DNA from: Athripsodes cinereus
Lineage: Eukaryota > Arthropoda > Insecta > Trichoptera > Leptoceridae
Length of the DNA stretch: 64,000 bases
Direction: 5' to 3'
Assembly (NCBI GenBank): GCA_947579605.1
Contig: OX388313.1
Span: 30,321,214-30,385,213, forward strand
Shown: positions 23,530 through 35,039 of the stretch, piece after piece
How the letters are laid out: each line of letters opens with the position of its first letter
How positions within the stretch are numbered: position 1 is the first letter of the stretch
Notes under the pieces: generated by a model
The model's input: only the letters and a program-made list of their open reading frames with translations
Told to the model about the DNA's origin: nothing
Databases searched by the model: none
Made by a program: the position numbers and the translations under genes

Positions 23530-24655
23530 AACTATGACGCTAAAGCTTGTAAACAAAAGAAAGTTTAGATGGGTGCAGCGAGCTATGGAAAGCCAAATGC
23601 TGGGAATAAGCTTGAGAGACAGAGTGAAGAATGAAATTAATGGAAGGAAAACGTTGTGTTGTGAAAAAGTTGTGGATATTATTGGGTCGGAGATGCCAAT
23701 ACTGGTATAGTACATTTGTTGAAATATCTTTATTTCTCGGATATTTCAGGAGTCCAAGGACTCCTATTTACCCGTTTAGGTGAAGATTTTTTTTTTAATA
23801 TTTGGACTCTCTCTATTCTAATACAACTATGCCAGTGTTGGCATCTACGATCCTACCACGTCAGTGGGCGGGGGACCCGGCTGACATAGTATAGTAGTAC
23901 TGACAGACTTGAGAGAGTTGAAATATAAATAAATTGTCACCTAAAAGGATAAATAATAATAATCTGGACAATTTATTGATCGCCATTTTGTGGTACAAAC
24001 CACCGCAAGGGCGCATTTTCTATTTTTTTTTATTTATTTATTGTTATGATCAAATTTTAATATATTTAATAAATTCAATTTAACTATTAAAAAAATTTAA
24101 TACATTTCTAATTCTCACAAATTTGAAATATGAAACAATTATGTGAGCTCTAATTGTAGGTATTATTATTTGTCACAAATTTTATCCACTAGTTCATTTG
24201 TATTTAAATTGTATTTTTTAATTAGTTTGAAAGTAATTTAACACTTTAATTTAATTTTTAATTATCTTTATAAAATTATTTAAACTAAAAACACTGTATT
24301 AAAATTTTGTTATTTTGAATCATAATTAGATAATATTTTAATTTTTAAAAGTGAGACCTCAGAGGTTTCAGGCAGCCACTACGGGCGCCATCCATCGACC
24401 AAATAGGAGTCCTTGGACTCCTGAAATATCTGACAAATAAAGTTATTTCAAAATATATTATTAACAAAGTCTCCAAGCTAAAGTGGCAATGTGCTGGTCA
24501 TATAGTTAGAAGAGAGGATGGAAGTTGGACGCCTAGAATCTTGAAGTGGAGACCATGGGAGGATAAAAGAAATATAAGAAAACCTCAAAAGAGAGGGGTG
24601 AATGACATTATCCAAGGTGTGGGAAAAAAGTAGGTCTATATCCCGCAGTAGAGAG
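23530..24655 (+). pseudogene. RT fragment split by a 771-bp insertion
   Basis: The first part (to 23683) reads KRKFRWVQRAMESQMLGISL, RDRVKNEI and VVDII. The second (from 24463) continues in frame with NKVSKLKWQCAGHIVRREDG, then RGVNDIIQGVGKK and a stop. Removing the insertion and one copy of the ATATTATT duplication joins them without a frame change. The region corresponds to the post-polymerase part of an insect LINE ORF ('RAMER.MLG.SLRD' and 'KLKW.WAGHI..R' blocks). Stops downstream and missing catalytic domains mark it as dead. Confidence 0.75.
23684..24454. mobile_element. insertion with 8-bp duplication and internal inverted repeats
   Basis: It is flanked by ATATTATT at 23676-23683 and 24455-24462. 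Near its ends are matching inverted blocks: ATATTTCAGGAGTCCAAGG at about 23742 and its complement at about 24405-24430, each preceded by a less conserved CTTTATTT stretch. The interior carries ACCACGTCAGTGGGCGG and the LINE-tail-like ACCACCGCAAGGGCGC. A partial relative lies at 30640-30830 in opposite orientation. An 8-bp duplication would suit hAT, but the outermost bases are not clear inverted repeats, so the class is open. Confidence 0.6.
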
Positions 24656-24659
24656 ACAC

Positions 24660-25185
24660 AGGCAAGCAGAAATTAAGTAAATAATATTCTACAAAAGGAT
24701 TGGGATCCACGTATTAATTTGATACGTTTATAATATTGTTGTTTGTTATTATTATTATTGATTGATCTATAAATAAAATTGTAAATAAACAATGGAACAG
24801 ATTTCTAAGAATAGAATAAAAACAAATTATTTTGTAAATAAACAATATTAGCAATACAATCGCACAGAATTCTCAGAATATAACAATAATAAACAGTTTG
24901 TATACATACATATTTACTAGGAAAGTCATCAAAAATACAGAAATAATTAAATAATAGAATCTGTTCACATATGCGGCTGTTCGTAGTATGTATTTCTGTT
25001 GTATACGTTAGTCAGCTGGCTACCTCATATGTAGAATCTGCCATGCTGAGATGAATGAACTTATGTAGATATGTTATTTATTAACAAATAAAAAAAAACA
25101 ACATTTGCGCAAACAAAACTACATGAGTTATTTAAAAAAAATAACAAATAATGCAACCCATTAAACGTATACTTACATAGTTTAT
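24660..25185. other. no gene seen
   Basis: AT-rich sequence without recognised features. Confidence 0.4.
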
Positions 25186-25345
25186 ATTGTCGATCGACGG
25201 TACTTGGTGGAAGTTCATGCTTAATTAATAATAATAAAACACTTAATATGTTCAGTATTTCAACAGTGACTTTATTAATCGTGAACCGACTTTCAAGAGC
25301 TTCCGTTCTCATCATCAGGCTATCGTCAAATTTACTGATGATTAC
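25186..25345 (-). repeat. Penelope-type hairpin repeat with hammerhead-like core
   Basis: On the minus strand CCTGATGATGAGAACGGAAG, CTCTTGAAAGTCGG has the CTGATGA core, a GAG/CTC stem-loop and GAAA in the order of a hammerhead ribozyme. CACGATTAATAAAGTCAC follows. The adjoining part (TCGACGGTACTTGGTGGA on the plus strand) matches 5655-5690. Confidence 0.45.
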
Positions 25346-25369
25346 ACTTAACAATTTATTCGTCCTTTA

Positions 25370-25935
25370 ACGCTCTTTTTGGGGACACAGGGCAGAGACT
25401 AGACTCCTCCATACAGAGCGTTTCTTTGCCTCTTTCCACGACATTATTTTTACCAGCCTCAAAGCAGAACAAACATAATATTGGTAAATTCCCCAGTGTG
25501 AAGGGTTATTCAAATGTTTAATGGTCTGGCTGGAGAAGTTGATATCTTTGACCTGACGTATGCAGAATTTATAAGAAAAATCGAGGAATATTGTAGTTGT
25601 GTCATCATTTGGATATCGTTTAAGGTTTTCTTCTGGGATCGCATTGGCTCTCAGCTGTAATGATCCCTGTAAGAATCGTCTTATTGTCAGAAATAATTAT
25701 AGGGATTATAGGGATAATAATAATTATTATCCCTATAATGTCCTGGAACCCTTGTGCAGGAAATAACAGTGCTCTCTTTGGCCAACCATCACTGGACATT
25801 CTCAATAAAATATCCCATGCATTAGATAGATACAAATATTGATCTTTGCTGATTGCGCTGGTGCACCGTACATATATAATTTGTGACATGCTCACACCAC
25901 CTAACATTCTAAATCCTTCTAAGACACTAATTATT
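25370..25935 (-). pseudogene. decayed RT C-terminal fragment (family of 13085-13475)
   Basis: 25370-25452 and 25749-25935 match the two ends of the 13085-13475 fragment (GGGACACAGGGCAGAGAC, AACAGTGCTCTCTTTGGCC, GACATGCTCACACCACCTA). About 300 bp of unrelated AT-rich sequence lies between, including a perfect inverted GGGATTATAGGGATAATAA hairpin near 25701-25735. Reading frames are broken. Confidence 0.6.
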
Positions 25936-26456
25936 TTAGAAACTTAGTAAGTACCTCTCTTAGGCTTAAAACTAGTTTGTAACAATTAAATTTCAATATC
26001 ATTGCCAAGATTGTTAATTGTTATTCTATTTATTATTGCAAAAATGATGATGTCCATGTATTCCGTTAGAGCGAACATGTCCCACGCTCCAATTCCAAAG
26101 AAATATCTTCGTTGAATCATCAAAATAGCTTATTCTGGTTTCAAAGAATTATATTCCATAATTATAATTCGCGACTGGAACTGTAATCCTATCGCAGATT
26201 TTTTAGGGAGAGGGGTTACTCTCGACGCGATATTTTAGAATTTTCATTTTAATTCTTAGTAATGTTAAATCAATATCTATCTTCTTCTTTTTTCATTTTA
26301 CGGTAATTCACCCGCGATCGAATGAATTATGCCTAGATTTCATAATAAAATGCATTTCACAAAACTTAATTAGGATGCAATATGCGTCATTACAACGCTT
26401 AGTATCAAATACATTTACCCTTTTATCATATTCATCACAAAATCTAGCAGACAAAT

Positions 26457-28014
26457 GAAGGGGTTTTTACAAAAACTACAAAACTGAACGCGAGGTGATT
26501 TCTCACAAATTGATAAAAACCTTCTGTATTCAAAAATAATTAAATATTTGGATTTTTTGTAACAAATTATTATTAAATATGCTATTACTCTTCTAAACAC
26601 TTCGTTTTGTGGCCCAAAATATTGTTATCTAGTGAAATAAATGAAAAAAAGCCTCTGTCAGTTTTTCCGTTTTTGTGAAATTTTGTTAGTTACGCTATTT
26701 TTGTAAAAAATGTAAAGGAAAAATATGACAGTTATGTTGTTTTTGTGAAAAAAAGATGATACTTTGCATAAATTATGTACTAAAAATCTTATAAAAAAGT
26801 TAATTTTAAAATGTAGGAAGATACTCAATTATACATCTTCGTTTCTACTGCTGTTGTTATCGTCGTCCGGTGCATTGGGGTTGATATTTTTCAGGAGGTT
26901 TTCGTAAAACTGAAGATTACTTGGAGAGCTTAAAAAATTTATTAGCCTTCTAAAATCAGATACTTTATTTGGATTCATGGCAATCAAATTCTCATCCAAG
27001 CTTTCTAAATCTAATTCATTTGGAAATGGTCGTTTATTCCTTATAATAATCCGTTGCCAGGGACCACTGAATGCCTCTCTCATTAACACATACTGAAAAT
27101 CATTTTCAATTTTTATTTCGCAGACCTGCTTAATTTTCAAAGAAGTTTTGCTTTGTTTTAGGAAATAAGGTTCCAATGCTCTCTTTATATTAAAAAAAAT
27201 ATATCATGAGTTGTTCTTTGAACATCAAAAATGGTGACATATATTGGCGTACTCTTTTCATAACAATTTTTCAATCTGCAGGAACTTCAGCCGTGCATTT
27301 TTTTTATTCCCGATAAGATCAAAATCTTGGTCGTATGGCAGGTAACTATGGCCCCTAATAGAAAAAGTATACTTTATAGATTTAAACAGCTTGAAAACAT
27401 GTACCATTACATGCAGAAAATTTATCGTCACATAGTTTTTGTTCTGACCATCCCTGAAGAGAACATGGCGATCACTATAAATATCATTTTCATTAAAATA
27501 TTTTAACAACAGAGATGTAACATCATTTTGCCCCTTTTTTCTTTTTAAATTAGTTTTCCCTAAATCGTGGATGCCAAAAACACGTAGCCAAAGCTATTAT
27601 ATCAAGATGTAACTGCATTCCGGGCCAGTTTTTTGTGCTAAAATCAGTTTATTTTTGTGGGTTAGATGTTCCAATTCTTTCACTTTCTTGTTTTTTTATT
27701 AAATCCTCTTGTTTTACCCCTCGTTTTGGTTTTTTAAAAGAAACAGCACACCGATCGTCAAACTTATTTTTTTACAAAAACAACATAACTACATTAAAAT
27801 ACTGTCAGATATGTTGTTTTTGTAAAAAATTCTACTCACTTACGTTGTTTTTGTAAAATTAATGAAATTTCAATGTCATTTTTTGCCTGTTGTATCGCAT
27901 TTATCAAAGAGTTACTTTCACATGCCTATGGCATTTTTCGAGAGGAATAAAATGGCATCAAAAACTTGAAAACTGAAATTTTGTTGGTTATGCAGTTTTT
28001 GTAAAAAACCCTTC
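26457..28014 (-). mobile_element. decayed DNA transposon with 27-bp TIRs
   Basis: The left end GAAGGGGTTTTTACAAAAAC and the right end read inward on the minus strand GAAGGGTTTTTTACAAAAAC match at 24 of 27 positions. AAAT directly flanks both ends (26453-26456 and 28015-28018), a possible 4-bp target duplication. The TIR core TTTTTGTAAAAA or its complement recurs inside, at about 26695-26710, 26739-26752, 27768-27786, 27812-27829 and 27843-27857, in both orientations, like transposase-binding subterminal repeats. The interior encodes the broken protein at 26829-27560. Both TSD length and family need confirmation. Confidence 0.6.
26829..27560 (-). pseudogene. broken transposase-like protein with GQNKN and RGHSYLP motifs
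   Basis: Two minus-strand frames belong together. 27258-27509 carries LFRDGQNKNYVTINF and FSIRGHSYLPYDQDFDLI; 26829-27176 carries the C-terminal part (VCEIKIENDFQYVLMREAF, NPNKVSDFRRLINFL). Between them the frame changes near 27265 and a stop falls near 27185. The D.GQNKN and RGHSYLP.D.DF blocks resemble uncharacterised insect proteins with a probable RNase H-like (DDE-type) fold; here the usual Cys-Gly before GQNKN is Arg-Asp. Sequence upstream to about 27830 may hold a more decayed N-terminal part. Position inside matched TIRs supports a transposase role. Confidence 0.5.
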
Positions 28015-28424
28015 AAATATCAATATTTATCCATCTATATTCAAACTCAAATTTCAAATTCAAATTTCTTTATTCATTAAAAACATTTACACATTTTTGA
28101 GAAAAATACATTATCACTTTAATTATTAAGTGTTGGTGTTGCTGCCCCACTAGGTATAATGCACTTGTATTGGGGGGGGGGGGGGGCTAACAACAAACAA
28201 CATAAACATTACAAAAGTATAAAAAATAATAAAAGAAACAAATATTCTTCTTCTTATTTCATTTTACGGCAATGCACCCGCATTCGAGTGAATTATGAAA
28301 AGAAATAATAAAACACATAAAAACATCAAATACAAAAACACTCATAATTCTACACCAACAAAGAAAACATTTTCTATTATCACGACATGTGAAAAAATGC
28401 ATAAATGCATAAAGTAAACATAAA

Positions 28425-28545
28425 AGTAATCCTTTCCGTGCCAATAATAAATAAAAAAAAACATTCGGAATGATGTTTAATGACATGATTCATTTGGTAG
28501 TGTTTAGGAATAGTTGCCTTTTACACGACACTCGAAAATTTACTT
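28425..28545 (-). repeat. (TAG)n SINE remnant
   Basis: TCCTTTCCGTGCCAATAATA, ACATTCGGAATGATG and TTGCCTTTTACACGACACTC are the SINE head and middle in decayed form. Confidence 0.45.
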
Positions 28546-28789
28546 TATTCAGTAAATTTGATGTTATTCTTAAAACTAGGAAGTCTATTTTCAGAAGTGA
28601 CAATTTGATGACATTTAAAAAAAAACTAATATTCTAGACTAAATTTGCGGCGTCGGGAGTAACCCTCATGTGTCGTATGACTGATGGCGAATTCCAGGTT
28701 TTAAGTTACTCATCAAAAGGCGCCAATATTTTCGTTTGTCATCTGATAATAATGATGTGCAAAAAGAATAAAATAAATAAGGATAATAT

Positions 28790-28905
28790 TACGTAGACAC
28801 TGAATTTGATCACCAGGATTCGTGACGATGGTTTATTTGGCGCCGTTTAATGGAGCAGCCGTCCCAAGGGCGCGGGAAACTATGCTGGAACAGCGATGTC
28901 ATTAA
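28790..28905 (-). repeat. CR1-like LINE 3' end remnant
   Basis: The minus strand has GCGCCCTTGGGACGGCTG and AAACGGCGCCAAATAAACC, related to the 3' ends at 52495-52545, 53795-53850 and 61480-61495, where the block follows RT C-terminal coding sequence. Confidence 0.4.
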
Positions 28906-29121
28906 TTTGCTAATATAAATTGAGTAGGCACCTTTGTGAATTTAATTTGTTATAGGGAAACGATGAAAGTGGACATTTTATTCAAATCGCTAAGCGAGAT
29001 GATCAATTCTCGGAAGATGTTCGTTTGTAAACAAAAAAATTAGTGGGTAACTCTCTAAAAAAAAATTAAGTAACTCTTCTGAAAGATACCGTGGACATTC
29101 GAGAATTATTCCACTTAAGGG

Positions 29122-29834
29122 CCCCGTTTAGCATAAACGGTAAAATATTCAATTTTCAACAAATTTGATAGAAAAACTGCCAAAACTTGTTGACCCTTGC
29201 AAACATATTGATTTGATAAAATAAAAAAACAAATATTTATTACCAATATTAGTTTTTTTACTAAAAAATAAATAAATCGCAGACTGACGAGATATAGGTA
29301 TTTAGGTACTCTTTGTTATATCAAAATACTAATTATTTGTAAAATAAATATACTTTTTATTCATCCTATCAAGCATATAAATACTATATATTTAAGCAAA
29401 CTTTTTTTAGTATACAAAAAATCATGTTCATGTGGTGATTTTTGGTTCCAAAATATGAAAATTTTATCAAAAAAAATATTTTTTAAATCGGTCAATATCC
29501 ATGAAAAAACAAAAAAAAAATATTTGTTCTATAATTGTAATAACTATCTAAGTATTCGTAATATTTAAAAAAAAAATTTGAACATTTGTAGGATTCTCGT
29601 GCATTTATGTACCAAACATACCCCGGAATACGATTTTTAGAAATATGCTTTTTTATAAACGAATACTATGAAGCTATAATCATTTTTTTTTTAAAGTTAA
29701 AGTTTGATATTGGTAATTAATATTTGTTTTCATATTTTATCAAATCAAAATGTTCGTAGGGTCAACAAGTTTTGAGAGTTTGTGTACCAAACTTGTTGAA
29801 AATTGAATGTTTTATCGTTTTTGCCAAACGGGGG
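29122..29834. mobile_element. MITE with TIRs of about 130 bp
   Basis: CCCCGTTTAGCATAAACGG at the left and, on the minus strand at the right, CCCCGTTTGGCAAAAACG begin a long inverted repeat. It continues through ATTCAATTTTCAACAA, CAAAACTTGTTGACCC, TTGATTTGATAAAAT and AATTACCAATAT on both sides, roughly 85% alike over 130 bp. The 450-bp core is AT-rich and noncoding. Flanks are TTAA on the left and TTGA on the right, which might be a decayed TTAA duplication, but the distance to the TIR differs by two bases on the two sides. Confidence 0.7.
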
Positions 29835-30639
29835 TTGAATCAAATTCTCCAGGAAGCAAAAGAACGTGCGTAAGAATGAATGGGTTTCTCAGACATTCCG
29901 TCTTCTACGTTTGGGCTGCAATGAATGCAGTGTTAGAAAATTTATAAGGGTGAAAAAAAAAGCTTTATAACAATTTTATATAATTATGTTATAAAGGATT
30001 TTTTATTGAATAAGTTGTAATAGTGTAAATGTTAAATCTATGTATGAGGGTTTGTTACGAGATGTCTGTATGAGATAGAATGAATGTATCTATAGAGTGC
30101 CTGATCATGGTGATGTTTGATTATTTGTGTGATTTTTGCTGATTTAACTGATGATATGTATCAAACATCTGTTGTGCTCCTCAATAATAAATAAATAAAT
30201 GAGTGGTATAATATAAATAAATTTAACCATACATAACAATGTTAGCCTTTATTTAACAATTATTTAACATACAGCTATGTATGTATGTATATAGGTAGCT
30301 ACTGTACATAATATTATTTCATTTCCTTGTCCCAACTTCTCAATGCCGCCACTCATTCGCTTTTCTTCCAATCATCCCTGACCTCTGCTCCTACAGGTCA
30401 TACTGTTATTATATGTGTTGACTACTGAATATTGAATGCATAAAGCCCCAAAAATACAATGAGAGCCGTGACACTTGTGAACTTCGTCGTTGAGTACTCA
30501 AACATATTGCCTCAATAGATTTACTTACAACGAAACAAATGGGCGCTGATCAATATTGGAATAATTTTATTTAATAAACGTTTTAAAAACCTCTTACTAA
30601 ATTTAATTAAAGTGGGGAATCCTAGAAATATTTTATATA

Positions 30640-31175
30640 TTTACTGGGTCCACTGCCCACTGACGTGGTAGGGAAGGAGATGGGTACTGGCTTAATGGTA
30701 GATACTGATGGACTGGAGAGGGTTAAAAGAATATAGAAATTGTCACCCAAGTGGGTAAATATCACTCCTTGGACTATTGAAATATCCAGGAAAAGAGGTT
30801 ATTCCAACATTTGCAATCAATGTGTTTATTTTTTATTTGGTAAAATAGCTTTACAATTATCTTTTACTGTTATTGATAGAGGGCCGTGTGCTTGTTCAAG
30901 GATATCGGCTGTTTAAGGACACATAAAAAGCTCTATGAAGACGGAGCTAATATTATTTTATTCACAAACATTAAAAAACAACTTTTTTAAGATGCGCCGT
31001 TTGGTCGAAAAACCACCGCAAGGGCCCGTTCAAGAATCATAACACCTCCTGAACAATAGGGTTTTTGCCTTGCCTTGAACACCTTCACACTCTCCAGAGT
31101 CCGCAAATCATAGAGAATTTTGTTCCACAGTAACGGACCAGCCTCACAGAAGGCGGCACGATTATAACAATTACT
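30640..31175 (-). pseudogene. LINE 3' region with RT C-terminal remnant
   Basis: On the minus strand 31040-31170 reads RAAFCEAGPLLWNKILYDL, then RTLESVKVFKARQKPY, the 'AGP.LWN.LP..LR' block at the end of CR1/jockey-like ORFs. 31005-31030 has GGGCCCTTGCGGTGGTTTTT, as in the 771-bp insertion at 24 kb. 30640-30830 is related to the left part of that insertion. Boundaries between the pieces are uncertain. Confidence 0.45.
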
Positions 31176-31309
31176 TTTCTTTCATGTGGCAATTCATAAG
31201 TCATACCGCCAACAAATTCACCGCTCAAAGAAAGTACATACAGCATAACATTCTACCCAAACAGACGGACAAGGAGGTAGATAGTGCTATTATTATTATT
31301 ATGATAATA

Positions 31310-32145
31310 TCGGTATGATAGTTTTTCCTTGTGGCGTCGGGGGTCGTGACTGTGGCCCACACCTCAACATCCCCGACGTCGCTTGACCCACTAACCTAAA
31401 TATAGACGACTATAGCACCCCTCACCCCTCGCCGAGGTGCCCTCGGTGTGAGGAATACTCAGTACAACAATCCCAATGTTAAGGTATGTAGTATATTGTA
31501 ATATTTGGTGCTAGTATTTGTATTGGGTGTTTTCAGCTGTAGTTGGTTCAGTGTAACGTTTCGTTTATGCTCGAAGAACTACGAATGTAATATAATGTAT
31601 AACAACATTACTTTTTTCTCAATGACTGTACTGTCGGAGTGTCGTTGTGCAAGCACAATTATTTTTATCGTTATCATTATACTATTTCTTTTTTCTTTCT
31701 TCGTATCTCTTATTTTTCATTTCTTAATGTGTGTTGTTCTAAATTTTTAAATTTAATGTGCTATCAGTTAGTGGACTACTGTCATATTTGTAAAAAGTGT
31801 GTTCATATCCCAAATAAAATTTGAGATCTGAAAAAGGAGATCCCAAAAAAATGGTTGCTTCTAAGGTTTGCATAAAGCGTTTCTCGATTGGTGGACCTTA
31901 AATCGTGACAGTGAGAATGGTGGAATTGGTGAACGTGTCCATGGACACCAAAAGTGATCACTTAAGCCAGCCTAGAGCCAATTCGTAAGCGTTGGGACAC
32001 CTTTCTCACTTTTTCAATCAGATTTTACACAATGTTGTAAAATCTGATTGGAAAGTGTAGACATGGTTCTCCAATCGAGGTTTCTGATTGGCCAAATAAA
32101 ATTAAAAAAAAAACAACTTCTTACGATTTAAGGATACTTCAGGGT
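31310..32145. other. no gene seen; contains a small perfect hairpin
   Basis: At 32016-32049 AATCAGATTTTACA and TGTAAAATCTGATT form 14-bp arms around a 6-base loop. 31330-31380 has a weaker inverted pair, GGCGTCGGGG and CCCCGACGTC. No frame resembles a known protein. Confidence 0.45.
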
Positions 32146-32510
32146 TACTCTAGTTACGATCTTAATTTTGTTTCAATATTAATTCTACGATGCACAAGGT
32201 GACTATAGTCAAAAACTCGGGCACGCTAATTTTGATGTAGCTGAAAATAATCGTTTACAAGACGAAAGGCGTCTCTCTTATCAAATAAACAAATAGTAGA
32301 ATAAAACATTTGTTTTATTTATTTCGCTATGGAATTCTACTACCTAAACACCGACACATTGAATAAATCGTTTTCAACATTTACATACGGTTGTATTGTG
32401 TAACATAGCTCCAAGAATGTACCAGACATTGATTTTTACATTAATTTTGTTGAGATATATATAAAATTTCATAAAACATAATTTTCTAATTTCGTAAAAA
32501 ATATATCAGA
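32146..32510. repeat. old dispersed repeat, uninterrupted copy
   Basis: Matches 1227-1380 and 1918-2050. The join near 32385-32405 (ACATTTACATACGGTTGTAT) corresponds to the hAT insertion point at 1374-1381. An unrelated insert of about 95 bp occupies 32268-32365. Confidence 0.6.
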
Positions 32511-33351
32511 CGACTGTTTTATGAACGATATACACGTGATGTTTTATGAATTCCTAGCTGTCTTTTACAGAACACTAGAGAACTTACAAAATGGAATGTT
32601 ATTAATATCGTCCTTACAAGAACACTTTATTGTGAAAAAGTGTCGTTCGGGTTGTCACGTGGAGTTTTTGAGGTTTTTTAATAACTGGAAGTGTTATCAC
32701 GAACATACTTTGCTTTACAATATTAACATAAGGAGTTCAATGGAAGTTGCTACGCAGTCGTCACACAGCACACTGGACCTTGAACAAAACATATACTAAC
32801 AATATTTATATAAAATATATATGTATTATTGTCTGTACTGAACTAAATTTCAGTAAAATATCCATTATGTATTATCATTATTTAGTACCTAGAAGTGAAT
32901 TAGCAAATTGGATTTATTTAATATATGAGAGTTTCAGATGCAAAGGCACATCTACCCTAGATCACTGAAACTGAGGAAACAGCAGATTTCTATGTAAGTA
33001 TATCCATAATACTTTTAATTATTTTGAAACTGTTTACATCTGTAAAAATATTTCGGTGGTAGTATGGCAAAAGTTGATAAGTCAAGATAAGGTTTTAATG
33101 AAAATAGTGTCTCTTTGAACCAATTTTTTTATTTTTTTTTTATTTATTTATTTATTTTATTTACAAAACAGATTTTAAAAGATAAGTCACTAATGTCTAC
33201 CTAACTGGGCATGAGCCCGTACCAATTGCACTATATTAGTGAAAAATTTACAAATATTAATAGGTTTGATTTTGTATGCTGAAGAAATTCTTTGTAACTC
33301 TTACCAAAAAGTAATATTACCGTAAATTTATTTATATCATTTAAATAATGA

Positions 33352-33960
33352 GAGGGTGGATCGATTTAAGAAGCTGGCTATGATTACGTCGTCTGTGGAC
33401 CCAGATGTGGAAGTGAAGTGCAGGATTGAAGCAGTCCGTAGCTCATTCAACAAAATGAGATCAATATTCTGCAATGACAATATAAATTTGAAACTCAGGC
33501 AGAGAATGTTGAAGTGCTATGTGTGGTCTGTGCTGCTGTATGGCTCAGAAACTTGGACCCTGAAAGTGCACACTATGAACCGGTTGGAGGCATTCGAGAT
33601 GTGGTTGCACAGGAGAATGCTTCGCATACCATGGACAGATTTGGTCAGCAACTCGGAGGTTTTGAGGAGAGCCAATTGCAGTAGACAGCTGCTGAAGGAC
33701 GTTAAGGTCCGTAAGATTTCATATCTGAGTCACGTTCTGCGGGGCGATAAGTATAGTCTGCTCCAGCTGATACTGATGGGGAAGATTGAGGGGCAGCGTG
33801 GTCCTGGTAGAAGGCAAACGTCTTGGCTGCGCAATATAAGAGACTGGACCGGGATGAGACATGTGGGAGAACTGTTCCGGGTCGTGCAGGATAGGGAAGC
33901 CTTCGCCGGAGTGATTGCCAACGTCGGGGGGACCTGATACGGCACGAGAAGAAGGAGAAG
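33352..33960 (+). pseudogene. 5'-truncated RT insertion with 9-bp duplication, open for 193 codons
   Basis: A single frame to the TGA at 33935 covers the thumb and post-polymerase region: KCRIEAVRSSFNKM, QRMLKCYVWSVLLYGSETW, EMWLHRRMLRIPW, RQLLKDVKVRKISYL, RGPGRRQTSWLRN, REAFAGVIANVGGT. The 3' end is GACCTGATACGGCACGAG plus a GAAGAAG run. AAATAATGA flanks it at 33343-33351 and 33961-33969. No polymerase active-site motif or endonuclease is present. This resembles many 5'-truncated insertions of insect LINEs. The open frame suggests recent arrival; the first codon shown as a start is not a true start. Confidence 0.8.
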
Positions 33961-33969
33961 AAATAATGA

Positions 33970-34600
33970 AATTAAAATAACTAACCAAGTATAAAAAAAA
34001 AATTGGATCTCAACAGTGTGGATCGAAGTGAGATTGCATCTGACATAAGTCAAATGACAGTTAGTCTGACACAATGCTTTGAAATTGATGACAAATTGTT
34101 TGTTTATTTATTTATTTAAAATATTTTTGGATCATACAGTTCTAACAAGATATATAATAAAAAATATAAAACCTTTTCTTATCAAATATTACGATATTTC
34201 AAACAATGTGATAGACCTCTGGTTGGTTCAAAGGGACTGAAGTGTTTTTACTTCACACTCAGTTTTTTAAAGCCTATTTTTCCTAGATATACGAGATATG
34301 TAGATAGATTTCCATCCTAGTAATTAAAATTTATTGTAGCCAGCGACAAATGAAACATTTCTGCATTCATAGTTAAATATTTGTGAAAAATGGGTCGATG
34401 CTCCTTTGCATCTAAAGCCATCACTTATTTAACTATCTACTTTCTCTTTTGGGAATATTTTGTTGAGGTTCTGGATGAAGATAAATAAATATTAAATATA
34501 ATATGTAATTAATGTGTGTTTTGAAGGAATAAATAGATAAGTATTTTTGCCTAATTATTTTTTTATTGACGGAGTCCCGAAACAGATGAGTTATCATTTT
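33970..34600. other. no gene seen
   Basis: AT-rich sequence without recognised features. Confidence 0.4.
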
Positions 34601-34607
34601 TTTTCTT

Positions 34608-35034
34608 CCGTGGAGCACCCAGCTAAGAATTGGTCTCCCACTCTTATCCGTTATTTTTCGAGTGTCCTGTAAAATGCAGGTGTTTGAAAAATAAACACAT
34701 TTTACATCTTTAATGAAGCGATGAGAATGTTTTATTTTTTAGATGGCACGGAGAGGACGGCTTGAATGTTTGTATCATGCGGCTGATCTGCTGGCTAACC
34801 CGCTTGTAGGATATGCCGTGATGGTATTGCTAACAGACCAGTTTCATGGAGTAAATATGCAAGTTGTCTAAACCGTACCAACAAAAAATTAAGACGTTCA
34901 GAATGGGTGGCATAGTTTATCACTACTGAACTTAAGATGTCTAACGCTTTGTTTTTTCGAATATCTGATTTTTATAGGTCGCTCGAAAACCTACGAAAAT
35001 AAATGTAGTCAAATTCTTTACCGGGTGCTCCACA
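34608..35034. repeat. two SINE copies fused tail to tail (inverted pair)
   Basis: 34608-34825 is the (TAG)n SINE in plus orientation (GTGGAGCACCC head to GCCGTGATGGTA tail). 34826-35034 is a diverged copy in minus orientation ending in GGGTGCTCCAC. Together they form an imperfect hairpin whose outer ends are inverted copies of GTGGAGCACCC. The (TAG)n tail is lost at the junction. Confidence 0.65.
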
Positions 35035-35039
35035 AAAAG

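Noticed and set aside
31505..31824. Hydrophobic open frames of 81 and 61 codons
   Set aside because: Their composition (Phe, Leu, Ile, Ser, Cys rich) is what AT-rich DNA gives by chance; no start context, splice sites or motif support them.
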